A DNA stretch of 64,000 nucleotides from Ryuthela nishihirai. Lineage: Eukaryota; Arthropoda; Arachnida; Araneae; Heptathelidae. How positions within the stretch are numbered: position 1 is the stretch's first letter; each line of letters opens with the position of its first letter. The notes beneath the pieces were generated by a model. It saw only the letters and a list, made by a program, of their open reading frames with translations. It made no database searches and was not told the DNA's origin. Position numbers and translations under genes: made by a program. Location of the stretch: NCBI GenBank assembly GCA_038380435.1, contig JAWZYU010000010.1:41078135-41142134 (forward strand), given 5' to 3'. Positions 23,274-35,318 of the stretch are shown piece after piece.

Positions 23274-24261
23274 AGTGTATTAATGTTAAATGTACAGAAA
23301 TTTTGAGGAATTCAACCAGTTCTATGGAAGTTTTGGTTGATCCAAGTGAGTCTGCACATTGTCTATAATCTTTCCATGGGTGAAAGGAAAGAAAATGCAA
23401 AGTTTGCTGGCTCTAGCTCTTCAGGAGGCTGAGTGCATAAGCTGACAAGCAAACACAAAACTCTAAGATTTTATTTTAAAAAAATATTTGTAACTATTCT
23501 TTTTCATAAAAATCTTACCTTTTTCTTGTAGTTAAATGATTGCTTAAAAATACAATTTTTCCAGAGGATGTGGGAGTTGGTATATAAACATCCTCACCCC
23601 TACTATGCTACTGAATATATATATACTATACTGATGATGTGTATTGGCATCTATCTTAGAAGCATATGAAGAACATATGTATAACACAAAGTGTTTAATA
23701 TTTTATGGATACTAATGATGAAAAGTGCAGAGACAAACTTTAAAGCTCAAAAGCATAAAAATAGAAAACAATTCAATAGCTCTTATTAAAGGCTAGCAAA
23801 ATCTCACACTCACAGAAATAAAATTATCTTGATCTAGTGTAAAAAATTCTTAGTAAATCGAGCATTTTTCAGCATTCTGCACAGTGCTGAGAGCTCTGCC
23901 ATCTAAAGGCATCAGCTGCAGTTAAAGATTTAAGAAAAACATTCCTTAAATTTAAAATTAACAGGATATTGATTTACATTACATATGTTACCTTTAAAAG
24001 AGAGCTTTCTAAATATTTTTCCTCGTGACACACTCTCTGCACAATGAAAATATTTTGACACCCCAAAATCTTTTAATTGGTAAAAAATATGTGATAAAGA
24101 GAGAAATGTCAAATCTTTAGAGATAATAAATCACTTAATGCTTTACCAAATAGAAATCTGAAAAGTAGTGCTTTAGGGAATAAAAAGTTACATTAGAATA
24201 AAAGGAACCAATTACATATTTATACATGATACAAAATTAATATTTATATTTAGAAACTGAC

Positions 24262-24289
24262 CTTGTTCTTGCTTGAAAATTACTGAATA
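24262..24289 (-). CDS. WDR61: WDR61/SKI8 28-nt microexon near the N terminus
   Basis: Encodes YSVIFKQEQ plus the first base of the next Ala codon, matching human YGILFKQEQA directly before the AHDDAIW block. The acceptor is an ideal T-rich tract ending TTGTAG, and the donor is GTCAGT. The human protein has only MTNQ before this point, so a preceding exon with the start codon and a few residues is expected between here and the LYRM7 3' end; none could be identified with confidence. Confidence 0.88.
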
Positions 24290-24375
24290 CTACAAAAAAA
24301 AAAGAAATATCAAAATTCAGATACACATATAAATGATTCAAACAATAAACAAACAAATCATTTACAAGAAAAAAT

Positions 24376-24475
24376 AATTGCCACTCAGGCAGCTGCTTGT
24401 CACAATGATTTGACAAGAGCCTATGAAAGCATTATGCTATTGAAAGGATCTGTAAGGGTGACAAGAGCTCAGCAA
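24376..24475 (-). mobile_element. SINE-A fragment
   Basis: 'cactcaggcagctgcttgtc' to 'agagctcagca'; the tRNA head is missing. Confidence 0.65.
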
Positions 24476-24614
24476 TTATTTTTAATTGCCATTTTATTTG
24501 TCACAATATTGAGGGCTTTTAAAGAGTTCTTGACATGTCTGAAGATTTGCATTTATGTGTAGCTTGTCTAAATTTGTCATTATGTGTTAAAAACAAAAGA
24601 TAATCATCAGTTCT

Positions 24615-25700
24615 CTTTTCACTGGTGATGCATCAAATTTGGTCTGTGAAATCCGTGTTGTTGTTGATATTGAGACTACTAAAGACGAAGAAAGATTTTA
24701 CATTTGCATAAAGATGCAGCTTTGGAACAATGCAAAAAAAAATAATGCTGATTTATCACAAGTATATGGGGATCGTGCCTATTCAAATGGCACTGTTATG
24801 GGATGGATGTGCAAATTCAAAGAAGGATGGCAGAGCTTCGAAGGCCTCTATCATTCAAGAACACCAAAGGACTGTAAATGAGAGAACCATCGATGCTGTT
24901 CATGAACTCATTAAGGAAAATCCACTTTACCATTCAGGTAATAAGTTTAGATGTCAGTGTATTGACTGGCAATGTGGAAACAATTATTCATCAACATTTA
25001 AACTTCCAAAAGATCTGTGCCATATGGATACCCCACAAACTGACAGAACACCAAAAATAAGACTAGAGTTGACTCATACAAGGAGATGCTGGCAATATTT
25101 GAACCTAGCAGACCCAAACGGTAATAGACATTGTTAGAGGTGATAAGATGTGGTTTTATTATTATACAATTCCCAGAAAGATTGACAACTATGTTTGAGT
25201 GCAGAAGATGAACAGCATCTGGAAATCCCTGGAGAAAACTTTTGCTCAAGGAAGATGATGTTCGTAATTTTTTTCAATTCCCAAGGAATGGTAGTAATGG
25301 ACATCTTACCTGAAAAAAAAAATTTACTATAAATGGCCAATACTATACCAACATTCCTTTAGTCCAGAATGGCTAAAAAGATTAAGGAGCAATGTACAAC
25401 AATAGGTGTGTAAAGGATTCTCGTTCTTCATGACAATGCTCATGATTGCTTAAAAATCAATGGCCTGGCAAGTTATGTCCAACCTGGAGTAGGAAAAACC
25501 TGGAGAATGTCCAACCTGGAGTTAAAAATCAAACCTGGCAAGTTATGTCCAACCTGGAGTAGGAAAAAAGCAAAAAACTACTCTATCCTGCATTTTAACT
25601 CAATCTTGCACCATGCGATTTTTGGTTGTTTCCAAAAATTAAAAGGAACATACTGGGAAGTAGTGGAGTGAACTATCAATGTATTGATTGTTTTTCACTA
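24615..25700 (+). pseudogene. Dead mariner transposase
   Basis: Successive plus-strand frames give the helix-turn-helix region (YSNGTVMGWMCKFKEG), a linker (VHELIKENPL), then DIVRGDKMW with the first catalytic Asp (about 25125), LHDNAHD with the second Asp (about 25425) and LAPCDFWLFPK with the third Asp (about 25605), i.e. the mariner D,D34D layout. All three Asp codons survive but stops and frameshifts separate them. A tandem duplication around 'ttatgtccaacctggagt' (25460-25565) sits between the second and third. Terminal repeats were not recognised. Confidence 0.8.
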
Positions 25701-25769
25701 TCGAAAACAATTGATAGTCGAAAAAAACCATCAATAGTACTATTGGTGAGAAACTTGCTATTTTGTTGA

Positions 25770-26950
25770 TTGCAGGCAGGAATGAGAAGCTTGTCTTGTT
25801 GAAGTATGTTGGCTTTTTAATAAAAAAAAATGTACTTCAACATTTTCTGTGTTTAAAGGTAACAATCCATCAAGTTATTTCTTTCTACTATATGATAAAG
25901 AAATATATGAAGTTCATGCATCCCAGTTTTTATACAGCTGTTCTGGTGTCATGAAAAAAGTATTCAGGATGTCCAAATGTCATGCTTTTTTGTGAATATA
26001 TGTAGTCGGCTGGCTCTCGATTTATGTGGATTAAATATACACATTTTTAAAATAATTCAATCACTGTATTTACATCCTCTTTTTAAATTTGAATGGACCT
26101 TCTTTTGTCGAATAACTTGGTTTGCCCCGAGTTCCAAACAGTCAATGCATGTTAGTGACAGTTGAGTATTGTTGGCGAGATATGAAGTATACCTCAAACA
26201 CCAAACATAAAAGTCTCGAATTAGCCCTGCCATGAGAACAGTCACACCTCCCCAACACACTCAGAGCAACAATAATAGTTACATCTTTGTAAGACATTGA
26301 TAATAAGCCTATCTATGCAATGAATCTAGGAATGAGAGAATTACTGCTTCTCCTACCGACTGCAAAGTGTCAGACAAGCCTAGGCAGGTTTACCATATTT
26401 TAATACAACCAAACTGGGACATTTAGGAAAAAGTTGGAAATGAAGGTTGCATATGTGTTTTGAGCAGTATAAAAAAAGTTAGTAACTAAATCATTTATTA
26501 AAATTAATTATACAGTTCAGAAAAAGCTTATTCATTTTTTAATAAAACTGATGTTCTAGGTAAGGAAAAGATCAAGTCAATAATATAAAAAATGACCTTC
26601 ACTAACAACAGTGCAAATAAAATATAATTTCCCCAAAAACGATCAAAAAGTTCTACTCTTTTGATTCATTTGTGGTCTGTTTGTAATTATAGTCATTTCC
26701 ACCTGTTTCCCAAACTGTCTGCACAAATTGTAACAATATAAAGCACAATAAGGGTGTAAGATTTCTATCGCTAAGTCCGAGAAAGACAGAAATTGAAAAC
26801 CCAAACAATTTTACAAACTGCCCAGGACAAGAGCTCAAAACAGGGATGTATGGTAAGCCTATGTATATATGTCAGGCACATATTCAGAGGGATCTAAAGC
26901 AATCTCAAATCTTGGAAAACTATAAATCAGGAAATCATAAAACTATTCAC
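25770..26950. other. Intergenic or 5' intron sequence, nothing recognised
   Basis: AT-rich, no exon, SINE or terminal repeat identified. It lies upstream of the WDR61 microexon on its strand and could hold the missing first exon. Confidence 0.5.
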
Positions 26951-26956
26951 AGGCGA

Positions 26957-27328
26957 AGTTGGGTTGTTTTACGTCTGAGCGGCAATGACCTTTGTGCACA
27001 CAATGGGCTAAATAGCTAGATCACAAGGGCTCAGAGAATGTTGTGGGAGGGGCCCCACTGGGCAGCTGTTAGGAGACAGATAGTAGTCTCCTGTCAAGGC
27101 CATCTAGTGTGTTCTTTAACGAGCACAGGGTATGACTCTTCTGCAGACAGAGCCAGAGCTTAATGTCTCATCTCACGGACGGCTGCTTTTCCAAGCCCAT
27201 CAATGTCCCCTACTGGGCAGGACTGGCAATTTTGCAGTGATAAATCTAAACATTAATCCAGGTGGGGCTCGAATCTGGGAACTGCAGATTACAAGATGGG
27301 TACACTACTGACTGAATCACCCCTCCCT
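26957..27328 (-). mobile_element. SINE-B copy, full length
   Basis: From 'agttgggttgttttacgtct' to the head 'ctgactgaatcaccccтcc' region; the B box reads on the minus strand AGATTCGAGCCCC. All internal blocks are in order. Confidence 0.85.
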
Positions 27329-27599
27329 CCCCTCAAACCTGGACCTGGAATTTAGTATTGTCAACATGAAACTACTGCAATACAATATTCTTCTTCCAAT
27401 CATGCAACTTTCACAGAGTGGAAATATTTGAGATATTTTTAAAATCAGTGAGACCGAAAAAGCAGTTTCACATTGTAAATCGTAGATTTCTTGAGAAATA
27501 CAAAAAGATAAAAAGTTCTACCATCACAAGCAATAGATGGTGGGATCAACTAACCTAAATATATATATATATTTTCAACTACAAAATTATTTTAATATT

Positions 27600-27895
27600 T
27601 TAATATTAAGCGAAGACAACAGCTAAAAGATATCCGAATGTAAGGGGCTCAGACCTAAATTGTGATAGGTAAAAAACAAGAGTCTGTCATGGTTAAAAGT
27701 GGGACAATCGATTAAAATGTGTTTAATTGTTAAAATGGTGTCACAAAACTCCCACTTAGGTTCATCATCCACTCGAAGAAGAAAAGAATGAGTAATATAT
27801 GAATGACCTAAGCAGAGCCGAGCAAGTACAACTTCCTCCTTGAGATTCCTGCAATTCAGTGCAATGCAGGCACCAGTGTCCACAAAGACCATCCA
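27600..27895 (-). pseudogene. LINE ORF2 C-terminal fragment
   Basis: An open frame at 27892-27623 encodes LKEEVVLARLCLGHSYITHS and CDTILTIKHILIDCP, the conserved C-terminal zinc-finger region (C...H...C) after the RNase H-like part of Jockey/I-type LINEs. It ends in frame at 27623. The upstream part is absent, so it is an isolated remnant, distinct from the RTE-like LINE at 1195. Confidence 0.75.
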
Positions 27896-28029
27896 ACAAT
27901 GTTTGAATGAAGCAGAATTACAGTTACATAGTCCCCTGCACAGGTTGCCTCTGACTGCTAATCATTGCCAGACATGTCATCTGTAGTGCATCGAGTCAGG
28001 CTTCTGTTTGGGTTCATATGACAGTCACA

Positions 28030-28333
28030 TCAAGGTTTGGAATTGCCTTGGCCAGTGGCAGGCTCTGCCACACATTCAGGAGTGCCACAGTGTCCACACA
28101 ACCAGCATTTTGGTGTGCCATCAGTTATGACTCCAGAACCTTTTAGTGTTTGTCCTAGAAACACTGAAGGAATATTTAAGAAACATAATCACTTATGTAA
28201 AACATGTGTTTGTTGTGTTGAGGTTCGTTGTGAAAAATATTTTTTGGCCACCCCTATCAGTTGATCTGAATCCAAATGAAAAATCTTCAGGATGTAATGG
28301 AACATGGCATGTACATACACACTCAACTGCCCT
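28030..28333 (+). pseudogene. Tc1-like transposase scrap
   Basis: Near 28240-28290 the frame reads FWPPLSVDLNPNEKS, equivalent to the WPPQSPDLNPIE block that contains the third catalytic residue of Tc1 elements; here the IE is NE. The preceding 200 bp may be the same element. Interrupted by the SINE-B at 28346. Confidence 0.55.
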
Positions 28334-28345
28334 TGACTCTGAAGG

Positions 28346-28591
28346 TTGAGTTGAGTTGTTTTACCTCTGAGCGGCACTTTTTTGCACACCATGGACTAAA
28401 TGGCCAGGTCACATGGACTCCAAAGGCTCAGAGAAGGTTGGGGGAGGCGACCCACTGGAACAGCTGTTGGGAGACAGATGGTAGCCTCCTGTCAAGGCCA
28501 TCCAGTGTGTTCTTTAATGTGCACAGGGTATGGCTCTCCCACACAAGGGGCCACGGCTTAATGTCCCATCCGACGGATGGCGGCCTTTCCA
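28346..28591 (-). mobile_element. SINE-B copy, 5'-truncated
   Basis: The 3' end ('ttgagttgttttacctctg') is intact while the tRNA head is missing; the copy stops at 'cggcctttcc'. TGACTCTGAAGG is duplicated exactly at 28334-28345 and 28592-28603. Loss of the 5' end with a perfect duplication is the mark of LINE-type reverse transcription from the 3' end. Confidence 0.9.
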
Positions 28592-29606
28592 TGACTCTGA
28601 AGGAATTACACTACAATTATTATGCACTGCAACATAAATGACTTCACATTCCATCCAAACATTCATTGAATCTATGCCACACAAAGCTCTTCTGAAGGCA
28701 CATGAGTGTTCTACACAATACTGAGGTAAGATTTCTAATTTTTTGACCATGCAGTATATTTGCTGTCCACATTTACTCAACAATATTAAAGTGACTTCAC
28801 ATGAACTTACACCAATTGTTAATTGTTTTTAACATATTTAAAAGACATTACCATATTTTTCCTTTGGACACAAAGTGATTAACTTTACTTCTAGGATTTA
28901 CTCCAGATACAAGGTAAAATCATCTGAAAATGAAAAAGTAGACTATTACAGGAATTGCAACCTTAAGCAATTATATTTCTTGAATCATTGTGTAACATAC
29001 AATCATTTAAAAATTATGCTACAAGTTGTACAACAGCTGGAAGGATAATTTCATCAAGAGTTAGCTCCACCCTTCTCTGTGGCTATGCTAACAGCATTCC
29101 CCACACAAAAAGTATGTTTTTAAAAAAATTATTAGTTTTTGGATCAGTTTTCAGAGTTATGATGACTTTTTACTGCTTTTTGCTGCAATTTTTTTTAAAC
29201 ATAGCATTAGGTTATATATAAATTCTCTTTTTTTTTTATTACTTTTTAGTTTCCAATCAAAAAAACTTATCTTTTATTATTTCTTGATAATAACGAATGA
29301 GCTGTTGGATATGGAAACAAAAAGCCTTGGCACAATAATCAGTCCTCTTACAGTTGAGAGGGCAATTTCATCATAAATATTTTAACTCCCCACCCACCCA
29401 CTTCTATGCTGCTGGCAACCTGGAGAATCAATTTCAATAGAAGTTCCACCTTCATACCCAGAGTCACCAGTAATGGGTGCATGAGATATATATATGACAT
29501 ACTGGTGACTGATTTTAAAGGTAGCCTTAAATTTTAAATTAAATTTAAAATAGCTTAAATTTTAAAAGGTAGCCTTTTGATTTTAAAGGTAGTAGTAATC
29601 TGGTAA

Positions 29607-29741
29607 TAAGATACCAGATCTGTGAGGAAGGACAAACCTCAGCAGAAAGACAACACACACATCCATGCTTTACCCAGGGCTCGAACCCAGGTCCCTTTGA
29701 TCAGTAGCCAATCACACTAACCATTCAGCCATTGGACAGCT
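29607..29741 (-). mobile_element. SINE-A, head half only
   Basis: 'ccagatctgtgaggaaggac' to 'accattcagccattgg'; B box GGGTTCGAGCCCTGGG on the minus strand. The 3' body is missing. Confidence 0.75.
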
Positions 29742-30710
29742 AAATTAGTAAAGAATAAGTTTTATAAATATTCATTATGAATAGTGCTATAATCATGGTT
29801 AACTAACTGATATGTGTTTGTATTGGTCAATTGCTTGGAGCAGTGTTTAATGCATTTGGCTTTCTCCAATAATCTCTTCTTCCTGGAATGAAATAAACTC
29901 TTTTTCAAGTCAGCTACCTACTAATTTCTTTAACTCTCCTCTGAGACAATTATTTCATTGTGCTATGAATGAACTCATACTGTCTATCATTGGATGCTTC
30001 TAAAGTCTATAGTGGTTCCATCTACATTACAGTGTGTGCACATAGGAGAGGGGATGGGAGGGGCATGAACATAAATATATCCATTTCAATTTTAGTGAAG
30101 AAAGTTTTTGTGTGGATTGTTACTCTAATTAGTCTAAAAGTTCTACATTCCTTTAGCATACTAAGACAACCTGTTTGTAGAAACCTCAGTTATAAAGCAT
30201 ATATGATCAGTTACTGGCAAGCAGGTGACTTAAGGAGAAATTTTTTTATTCATATTTATTCAGACAGTTTGCCTTGCACACTTCTGCATTGTCAATTAAC
30301 ACAATCTTGCCACACTGTGATGGTAATTGTCTTCAGGGTAGATAGCTTCACATTATAGTTCAGCAAGTGTGTGCTAAATGTACTGTAAATGTGCAAGGCA
30401 TGGGGATAATCAGGATTGCAAAATCATACAAAGTAAGACTTTTTCAAAACTTTTAACATATTTTTACTTGATTTTTGCACTTTACGAAATAAAGAGGCTT
30501 ATTATTTAGTTACATTTCGAGAGAAAATATATTACGCAAAGTACTGTGATATCATACATTATTCAAATTGTTTTCACAAATCTATAAACTGACAAGGAAA
30601 AGGCAATAGGAAGACTGGCAAAAGCTATACACCAGCAACACATAAAACGCAGTTTATGATTATTAAAAATACCACTATAAGAAAACAAAAATTTCACAAA
30701 ACTGATTGAA

Positions 30711-31035
30711 TTTGGGTTGAGTTGGTTTACCACTGAGTGGCACATTTGTTTACACATTCCGCTAAATAATCAAGTCACAAAGACCTGAAAGGCCCAGAGC
30801 TGGATAGGGAAAAGGAACCTATTGAACAGCCATTAGGAGACAGATGGAAACCTTCTATTAAGGCCATTTAGTGTTCTTCAATATCCACATGACTACAACT
30901 TAACTTTGCATCTGATGGACAGTAACCTTCTAAAGCCCACCAGTATCCCCCTTTTCACTGACAGCACGGTGGGATTACAAAAATAATTCTCAATGTAAGC
31001 AGGGCTGGAACTGCTACTGAGCTAAATCCACCCCT
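30711..31035 (-). mobile_element. SINE-B copy, diverged
   Basis: 'ttgggttgagttggtttacc' at the 3' end; remaining blocks recognisable but with many changes; head reduced. Confidence 0.7.
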
Positions 31036-31597
31036 TGAAACTGGCTTAAATTAATACCAACCAAAGCCTTAAAAACAAGGCAATGTTAATAAGTTTCTTA
31101 AACTTCTAGAATATGAAATATACTGCATATACTTCAGTAGTGATCATTAAAAAAATAAGAATAAATCCGACTGCACTAGAAATTGCATTTCATAAACTTC
31201 AATATATTTATAGGTTAACAAATAGTTCGTATATACACTGAACAGTAATCGTATGAAAGTTGCCTCTTCGGATCAAGTGTCACTATTGTTTGTAAAGACA
31301 GTGATATACTGTAGCTTTTCCTTTACTGTCTCCATTATTAAACACACTTTTAAAAATTTCAGTTTAAAAAATTTAACAATTTTTTAAATTTAACAAAAAT
31401 TTATTAAACACACTTAAAAATTTCGGTTTTAAAAATTATAGCAGTTGAGCAATAGTGAAATTATCTTCCTAAAGTACACCCAATTTATAACTTACCTCAT
31501 TCAAACACTGGCGAAAGCACACCGATGTCCACACACTTACGGTTGCAGTTTCAAACAGATTCTTTTCATTTATTTATGCACAACAAGAAACTTTTTT

Positions 31598-31670
31598 GTT
31601 TTCTCGGTGGCCGAGTGGTTCGCCAGCTTGGCTATTGCTCAAAGCATTGAGGGCTCAAAGGAACCTGGGT
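31598..31670 (+). mobile_element. SINE-A head fragment
   Basis: GGTGGCCGAGTGGTTCGCC followed by 'cttggctattgctcaaagc' and 'gaacctgggtt' resembles the SINE-A head (or a Ser/Leu tRNA pseudogene), cut off where the foldback element starts. Confidence 0.5.
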
Positions 31671-31965
31671 TGACTATATAGGTAGAGGTTGGCCAATTCA
31701 AAATTGGACGCCATGTTCTGTCGTCACTCGGATTGTTCAGCGTGCATAGCTGAATGGTATTGCACGGTACTTATCGATTCCGGAAAAAGGCAAGGTAATA
31801 TTTCATTCAGATTTCAGTGCTTATGATTGGAAGCACTTTAGAAAACGGCTAAAATAGGAAAAGTATATTTTACGGCTTTTTTTTTAAACAACAAGATATA
31901 AATTTGCTCTGTTTGTCCGTCTATAGACATCGAACTTTTTTCTTTATAAATAAAAATAAAATAAA

Positions 31966-32155
31966 TACCCCCTCAAGCAGCTGCTTGCCACAGAGGTCTG
32001 ACAGGAGCCTGTCAGTTTATATGCCACAGTAGAAGGTCTGAGAGGATGGCAGGACCTCAGCAAAAAAACGATACATACATCCATGTCTTACCCGGGGCTC
32101 GAACCCAGGTCCCTTAGATCAATAGCCAAGCGGGCTAACCACTCGGCCATGGGAC
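31966..32155 (-). mobile_element. SINE-A copy, full length, little diverged
   Basis: 'accccctcaagcagctgctt' to 'actcggccatgggac', close to the consensus. It is absent at the equivalent place in foldback copy 2, so it inserted after the two copies separated. Confidence 0.88.
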
Positions 32156-33084
32156 TATTTTTCTTTATACAGAAAAATAAAAAAACTTTTTGTGTTAGAT
32201 AGGCATTAATGATATATTACGATTTGCATTTTTCGAATCTCTCAAAAGTTATAACTGTGCCCTCTAACGGTGGAAAAATTTGAAATTTCCAAAATTTCAA
32301 AAAATATTCCAAACGATATAGTCATGTTAGAAATGTGAAATTTTAGTGTTGAAATGTGAAGGTTACGAAATTACCACTGTCAACAATCACTTGATCCTTC
32401 AGACCCAGGGGGAGGCTAATGTAACTTTTTTTTGTTTTGACAGAAAAAGTGTATGTTTTTAGAGATAAATTAAAAATTCGCTTTGGATTGGACAGGTATT
32501 GATGAAATATTACAATTTGCAATTTGCGAATTTCCCAAAAGCTATAATTGCACCCTCAAACAGTGGGAAAAAAAATGGAAAAAATCCCAAAATTCAAAAT
32601 GAATATTGCAAACGGTGTAGTTATGTTAGAAATCTCAAATTATGGTCGTGGAATGTGACAATCTTGAAAATTTCATTGAGAACAATGAGTTGACCGTAAG
32701 CCCAAGGTATGTAAAAAACGAAAGGGTTTTGTTTTAAGAGAAAATTGGAAATATCTTTTTTAGTTGGTTACTAATGAAATGTAATTCGCATTTTCAAAGA
32801 CAGTTTTAATTTATATCGTTAGAGATCACTAAATATCAAAACATCAAAACTTTTAACGAATGTTTCAAGTGAACTGTTTATGGTATAAATTTTGGTGTAT
32901 AGAGTTCTGCTATGGTAGATATTCCCCTGACAGCAATGATCTGCCCATTATTTTCAGAGGAGCGAGATAAATGCAACTTTTTAAATTTAAGAACTAAAAG
33001 ACAAATGCTTTTTATGTGTTATAATTACTAATAAAATACTACTATATGCATTTCTCCCCCCCCCCCATCATACATTGAAAAATA

Positions 33085-33207
33085 AATAACCCCTCAAGCA
33101 GCTGCTTGTACAGAGATTAGATAGGAGCCTTTCAGTTTATACGCCATAGTAGAAGCTCCAAAAGGATGGCGGGACCTCAGCAGAAAAGCAACACAAATAT
33201 CCATAAT
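33085..33207 (-). mobile_element. SINE-A fragment shared by both foldback copies
   Basis: A body fragment starting 'aacccctcaagcagctgctt' after a C-rich tract, lacking the head. The equivalent fragment is at 36095-36217 with the same boundaries, so it predates the duplication. Confidence 0.75.
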
Positions 33208-33679
33208 TTAAATTTTTAAGGAGTGAAAAAGTAGGCAAAGGAAGAACTTCATTCCCTTTGAAAATGAGATTCTCGTATGCGCCAGAGGCGATATGCGTTC
33301 CTCAAGTTATTTTACACTTTCAGTACCCTCTGACAGTGGAAATTCGAACTACAGTATAATTCAGAAAATAAACTATTAACATTTTATTAGTTCGTGTAAT
33401 GTGTAAAAGAAAAAATTCATTTATCTCTTAAAGCAGAAAAAGTTGCGTTTTACCAATGGGACAAATCATTACTATTAGTGGAAACCACTTCATCATTATA
33501 CTCTATGACCAAAAATTTAAGTTTCTAGCAAAAATAGATCGTTTGCAATATTTATACAAATATTTGGTATTTTCCAGTTTTTTTCCTGAGCTAGAGGTCG
33601 CCTATCAAGATATTATTTATCGCATTTAGCACTCTCTAAGAATAGAAATTCCAACTGATGGGATTCGAAAAATATAAAT

Positions 33680-33820
33680 ATTAATATTTTTGTGAAAAAC
33701 AATTTCGCCGACATATGGGATTCGGACCCGCATCTCTCCCGAAACACGCCAAAGTATACTAACCTGTTGAACTAATGCCGGCTTTTTTCACAAAAAATAT
33801 TTATTGATTTACAGACGTTT
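33680..33820 (-). mobile_element. tRNA-like sequence in inverted repeat (foldback copy 1)
   Basis: tRNA-like on the minus strand at 33705-33782: acceptor GCCGGCA/TGTCGGC (7 pairs, one wobble), B box GGGTCCGAATCCC. Flanks 'aatatttttgtgaaaa' and 'ttttcacaaaaaatattt' are inverted and would extend the acceptor stem. Anticodon-loop region GGCGTGTTTCG. Confidence 0.65.
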
Positions 33821-34721
33821 AAACGTCTACAGGTAACGTTGAGATTATCAAATATTGTTTAAATCATTAATATTTTCTTAGTTCCTGTTAAACAAAACAT
33901 ATATATTGTTCTGTTTATCTCTTAAGAAAGGTTTCATTTTCGCACCCCTTTTTGACTAAGACGACAAAGATTTGCTACCATTGTATACCTTCTGACCATA
34001 ACACTTACTACCAAAATTTCAGATTTCCAATTTAAATAGTTTGTTTGTAATATTCGCTTGAAATTTTAGCATTTTCCATCTTTTCCCACCGCTAGAGGGC
34101 GCTATTAAAGCTATTGAAAATTTCGAAATTGCGAATCACAATATTTGTTCAACACCTATCCAACCCAAAAAGAATTTTTTATTTAGCTCTAAAAGTAAAA
34201 ACATTGATTGTCTATAGACGGACAGGTGGAAAGACAGATGGACAGACAACAGTTAACAGAGAGACGGACAGATAGACGAACAAATACTGGCATAGGCAGA
34301 CGACAAAGTGAAAACATTAGCTCGTTTTTCAAACGAATCTTAAAAGTAATTATTTGTTCGTTTTCAGTTAGATCGTTTCACTTTTGCAGGCGTTTGCCGT
34401 CTTCTGAAGCAGTTTCTCGGAAAAAAATATTCATTAATTTATTTCTTTGAGTGAAATTTTTTCACCCAAATGCAGCGCTATGAGGCATTCATAAAATATG
34501 ACAGCTTTTATAGACAAAAAAAGTGGTAGAACTGTTTAAAAGTATAACAATTGAGAAGTTGAGAAGTTTTAACTTGGTACATGCACAACTCATAGGCTTT
34601 CGTCTCACGGTAGGACAAAACATGGCACTCATATGTGACTCAATCAACCAAAGGCAGTGAATCACCGAGATGGCCAGCCTCTAACTATACAGGGCCTCTA
34701 GGTAAAGCTAGAGGCCCTATA

Positions 34722-35318
34722 AAGGGTGAATCTGAAAAAGTGGGCAAAACTTTACGGGGTAGTAGAACGCAGCTATACGAGCAATATTCGTCATAGAATG
34801 TATGGTCGGAACGCAAGCGGTGAGAAGTTAAAAGGTAGTTTTCCACTGTCACATTTAAAGAATGAACACAAGAAGGAGAGGAAATACTTCAGAAAACATT
34901 TTATTAACAGGAATGTAATTGAGGTACATGCTCAAAGAAATTGCTCAAAAGAGCTGCCGCCAGCTGTAATGCAGGCTTCACACCTGCGGGATAGGGGCCG
35001 ACGCACATTTGCCTTCTGGAGTGCATCTCATCGGAAACCGGTCGCGGTAACGTCTCTGTGCCTCACTTGTATTCCCGTCCGCCGCACCATACACAAAGTG
35101 CATATCTGCCATTTCGTGGTTAGTATAACCAGCCATCCTCTCGGCAATCCACGGTAGAAATGCAGTTGGGTGCGAGAACCGACCCTTTTATACCATTTCC
35201 AACGCCACCTAGCGGCTCGCCGTTTGCGTTCCACCCATACTTTCTATGACGAATATTGCTCGTATAGCTGCGTTCTACCACCCCGTAAAGTTTTGCCCAC
35301 TTTTTCAGATTCACCCTG
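34722..35318. mobile_element. 597-bp MITE with long inverted ends and TATA duplication
   Basis: Left end AGGGTGAATCTGAAAAAGTG and its complement at the right extend over about 110 bp of inverted similarity. TATA lies at 34718-34721 and 35319-35322. It sits between the two foldback copies. The open frame running out of the left end (34726-35157) is terminal-repeat sequence, not a gene. Superfamily not assigned. Confidence 0.75.

Larger units (their letters stand above)
20949..24261 (-). other. WDR61: WDR61 intron, 3.3 kb
   Basis: Holds a hAT MITE, a pogo-like element and a tiny mariner-type MITE (listed separately). 21700-22300 and 23280-24240 are AT-rich with no recognised feature. Confidence 0.8.
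28800..31590. other. Repeat-poor stretch with SINE-A (29607) and SINE-B (30711)
   Basis: 28800-29600, 29745-30700 and 31040-31590 are AT-rich. A 129-codon frame at 29969-30358 shows no known motif and is probably chance. No exon recognised. Confidence 0.5.
31672..34702. mobile_element. Long foldback element, copy 1
   Basis: The ends are imperfect inverted repeats: TATAGGTAGAGGTTGGCCA at the left and, read inverted from the right, TATAGTTAGAGGCTGGCCA, each followed by a GCCATGTTYTGTC block. Inside, a pair GTCCGTCTATAGAC (about 31919 and 34210) is again inverted. The left half contains units of about 300 bp (32220, 32480, 32760), the right half inverted units (33240-33640, 33860-34200) with 'cgctagagggcgct'. 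A tRNA-like sequence at 33705-33782 (minus) lies in its own inverted repeat. SINE-A copies at 31966 and 33085 are inserted. No transposase is visible. Confidence 0.65.

Noticed and set aside
28890..28935. Candidate C-terminal exon of LYRM7 (minus strand, reading DDFTLYLE then stop)
   Set aside because: An acceptor-like TTTTCAG precedes it and the phase fits, but the residues do not resemble the LKLV...ENVP end of the family.
29969..30358. 129-codon open frame on the plus strand
   Set aside because: No domain, no splice context and amino-acid make-up typical of AT-rich noise; not called as a gene.
34726..35157. 143-codon open frame
   Set aside because: It starts in the terminal inverted repeat of the MITE at 34722-35318 and has no known motif; its first part also reads in the opposite repeat.
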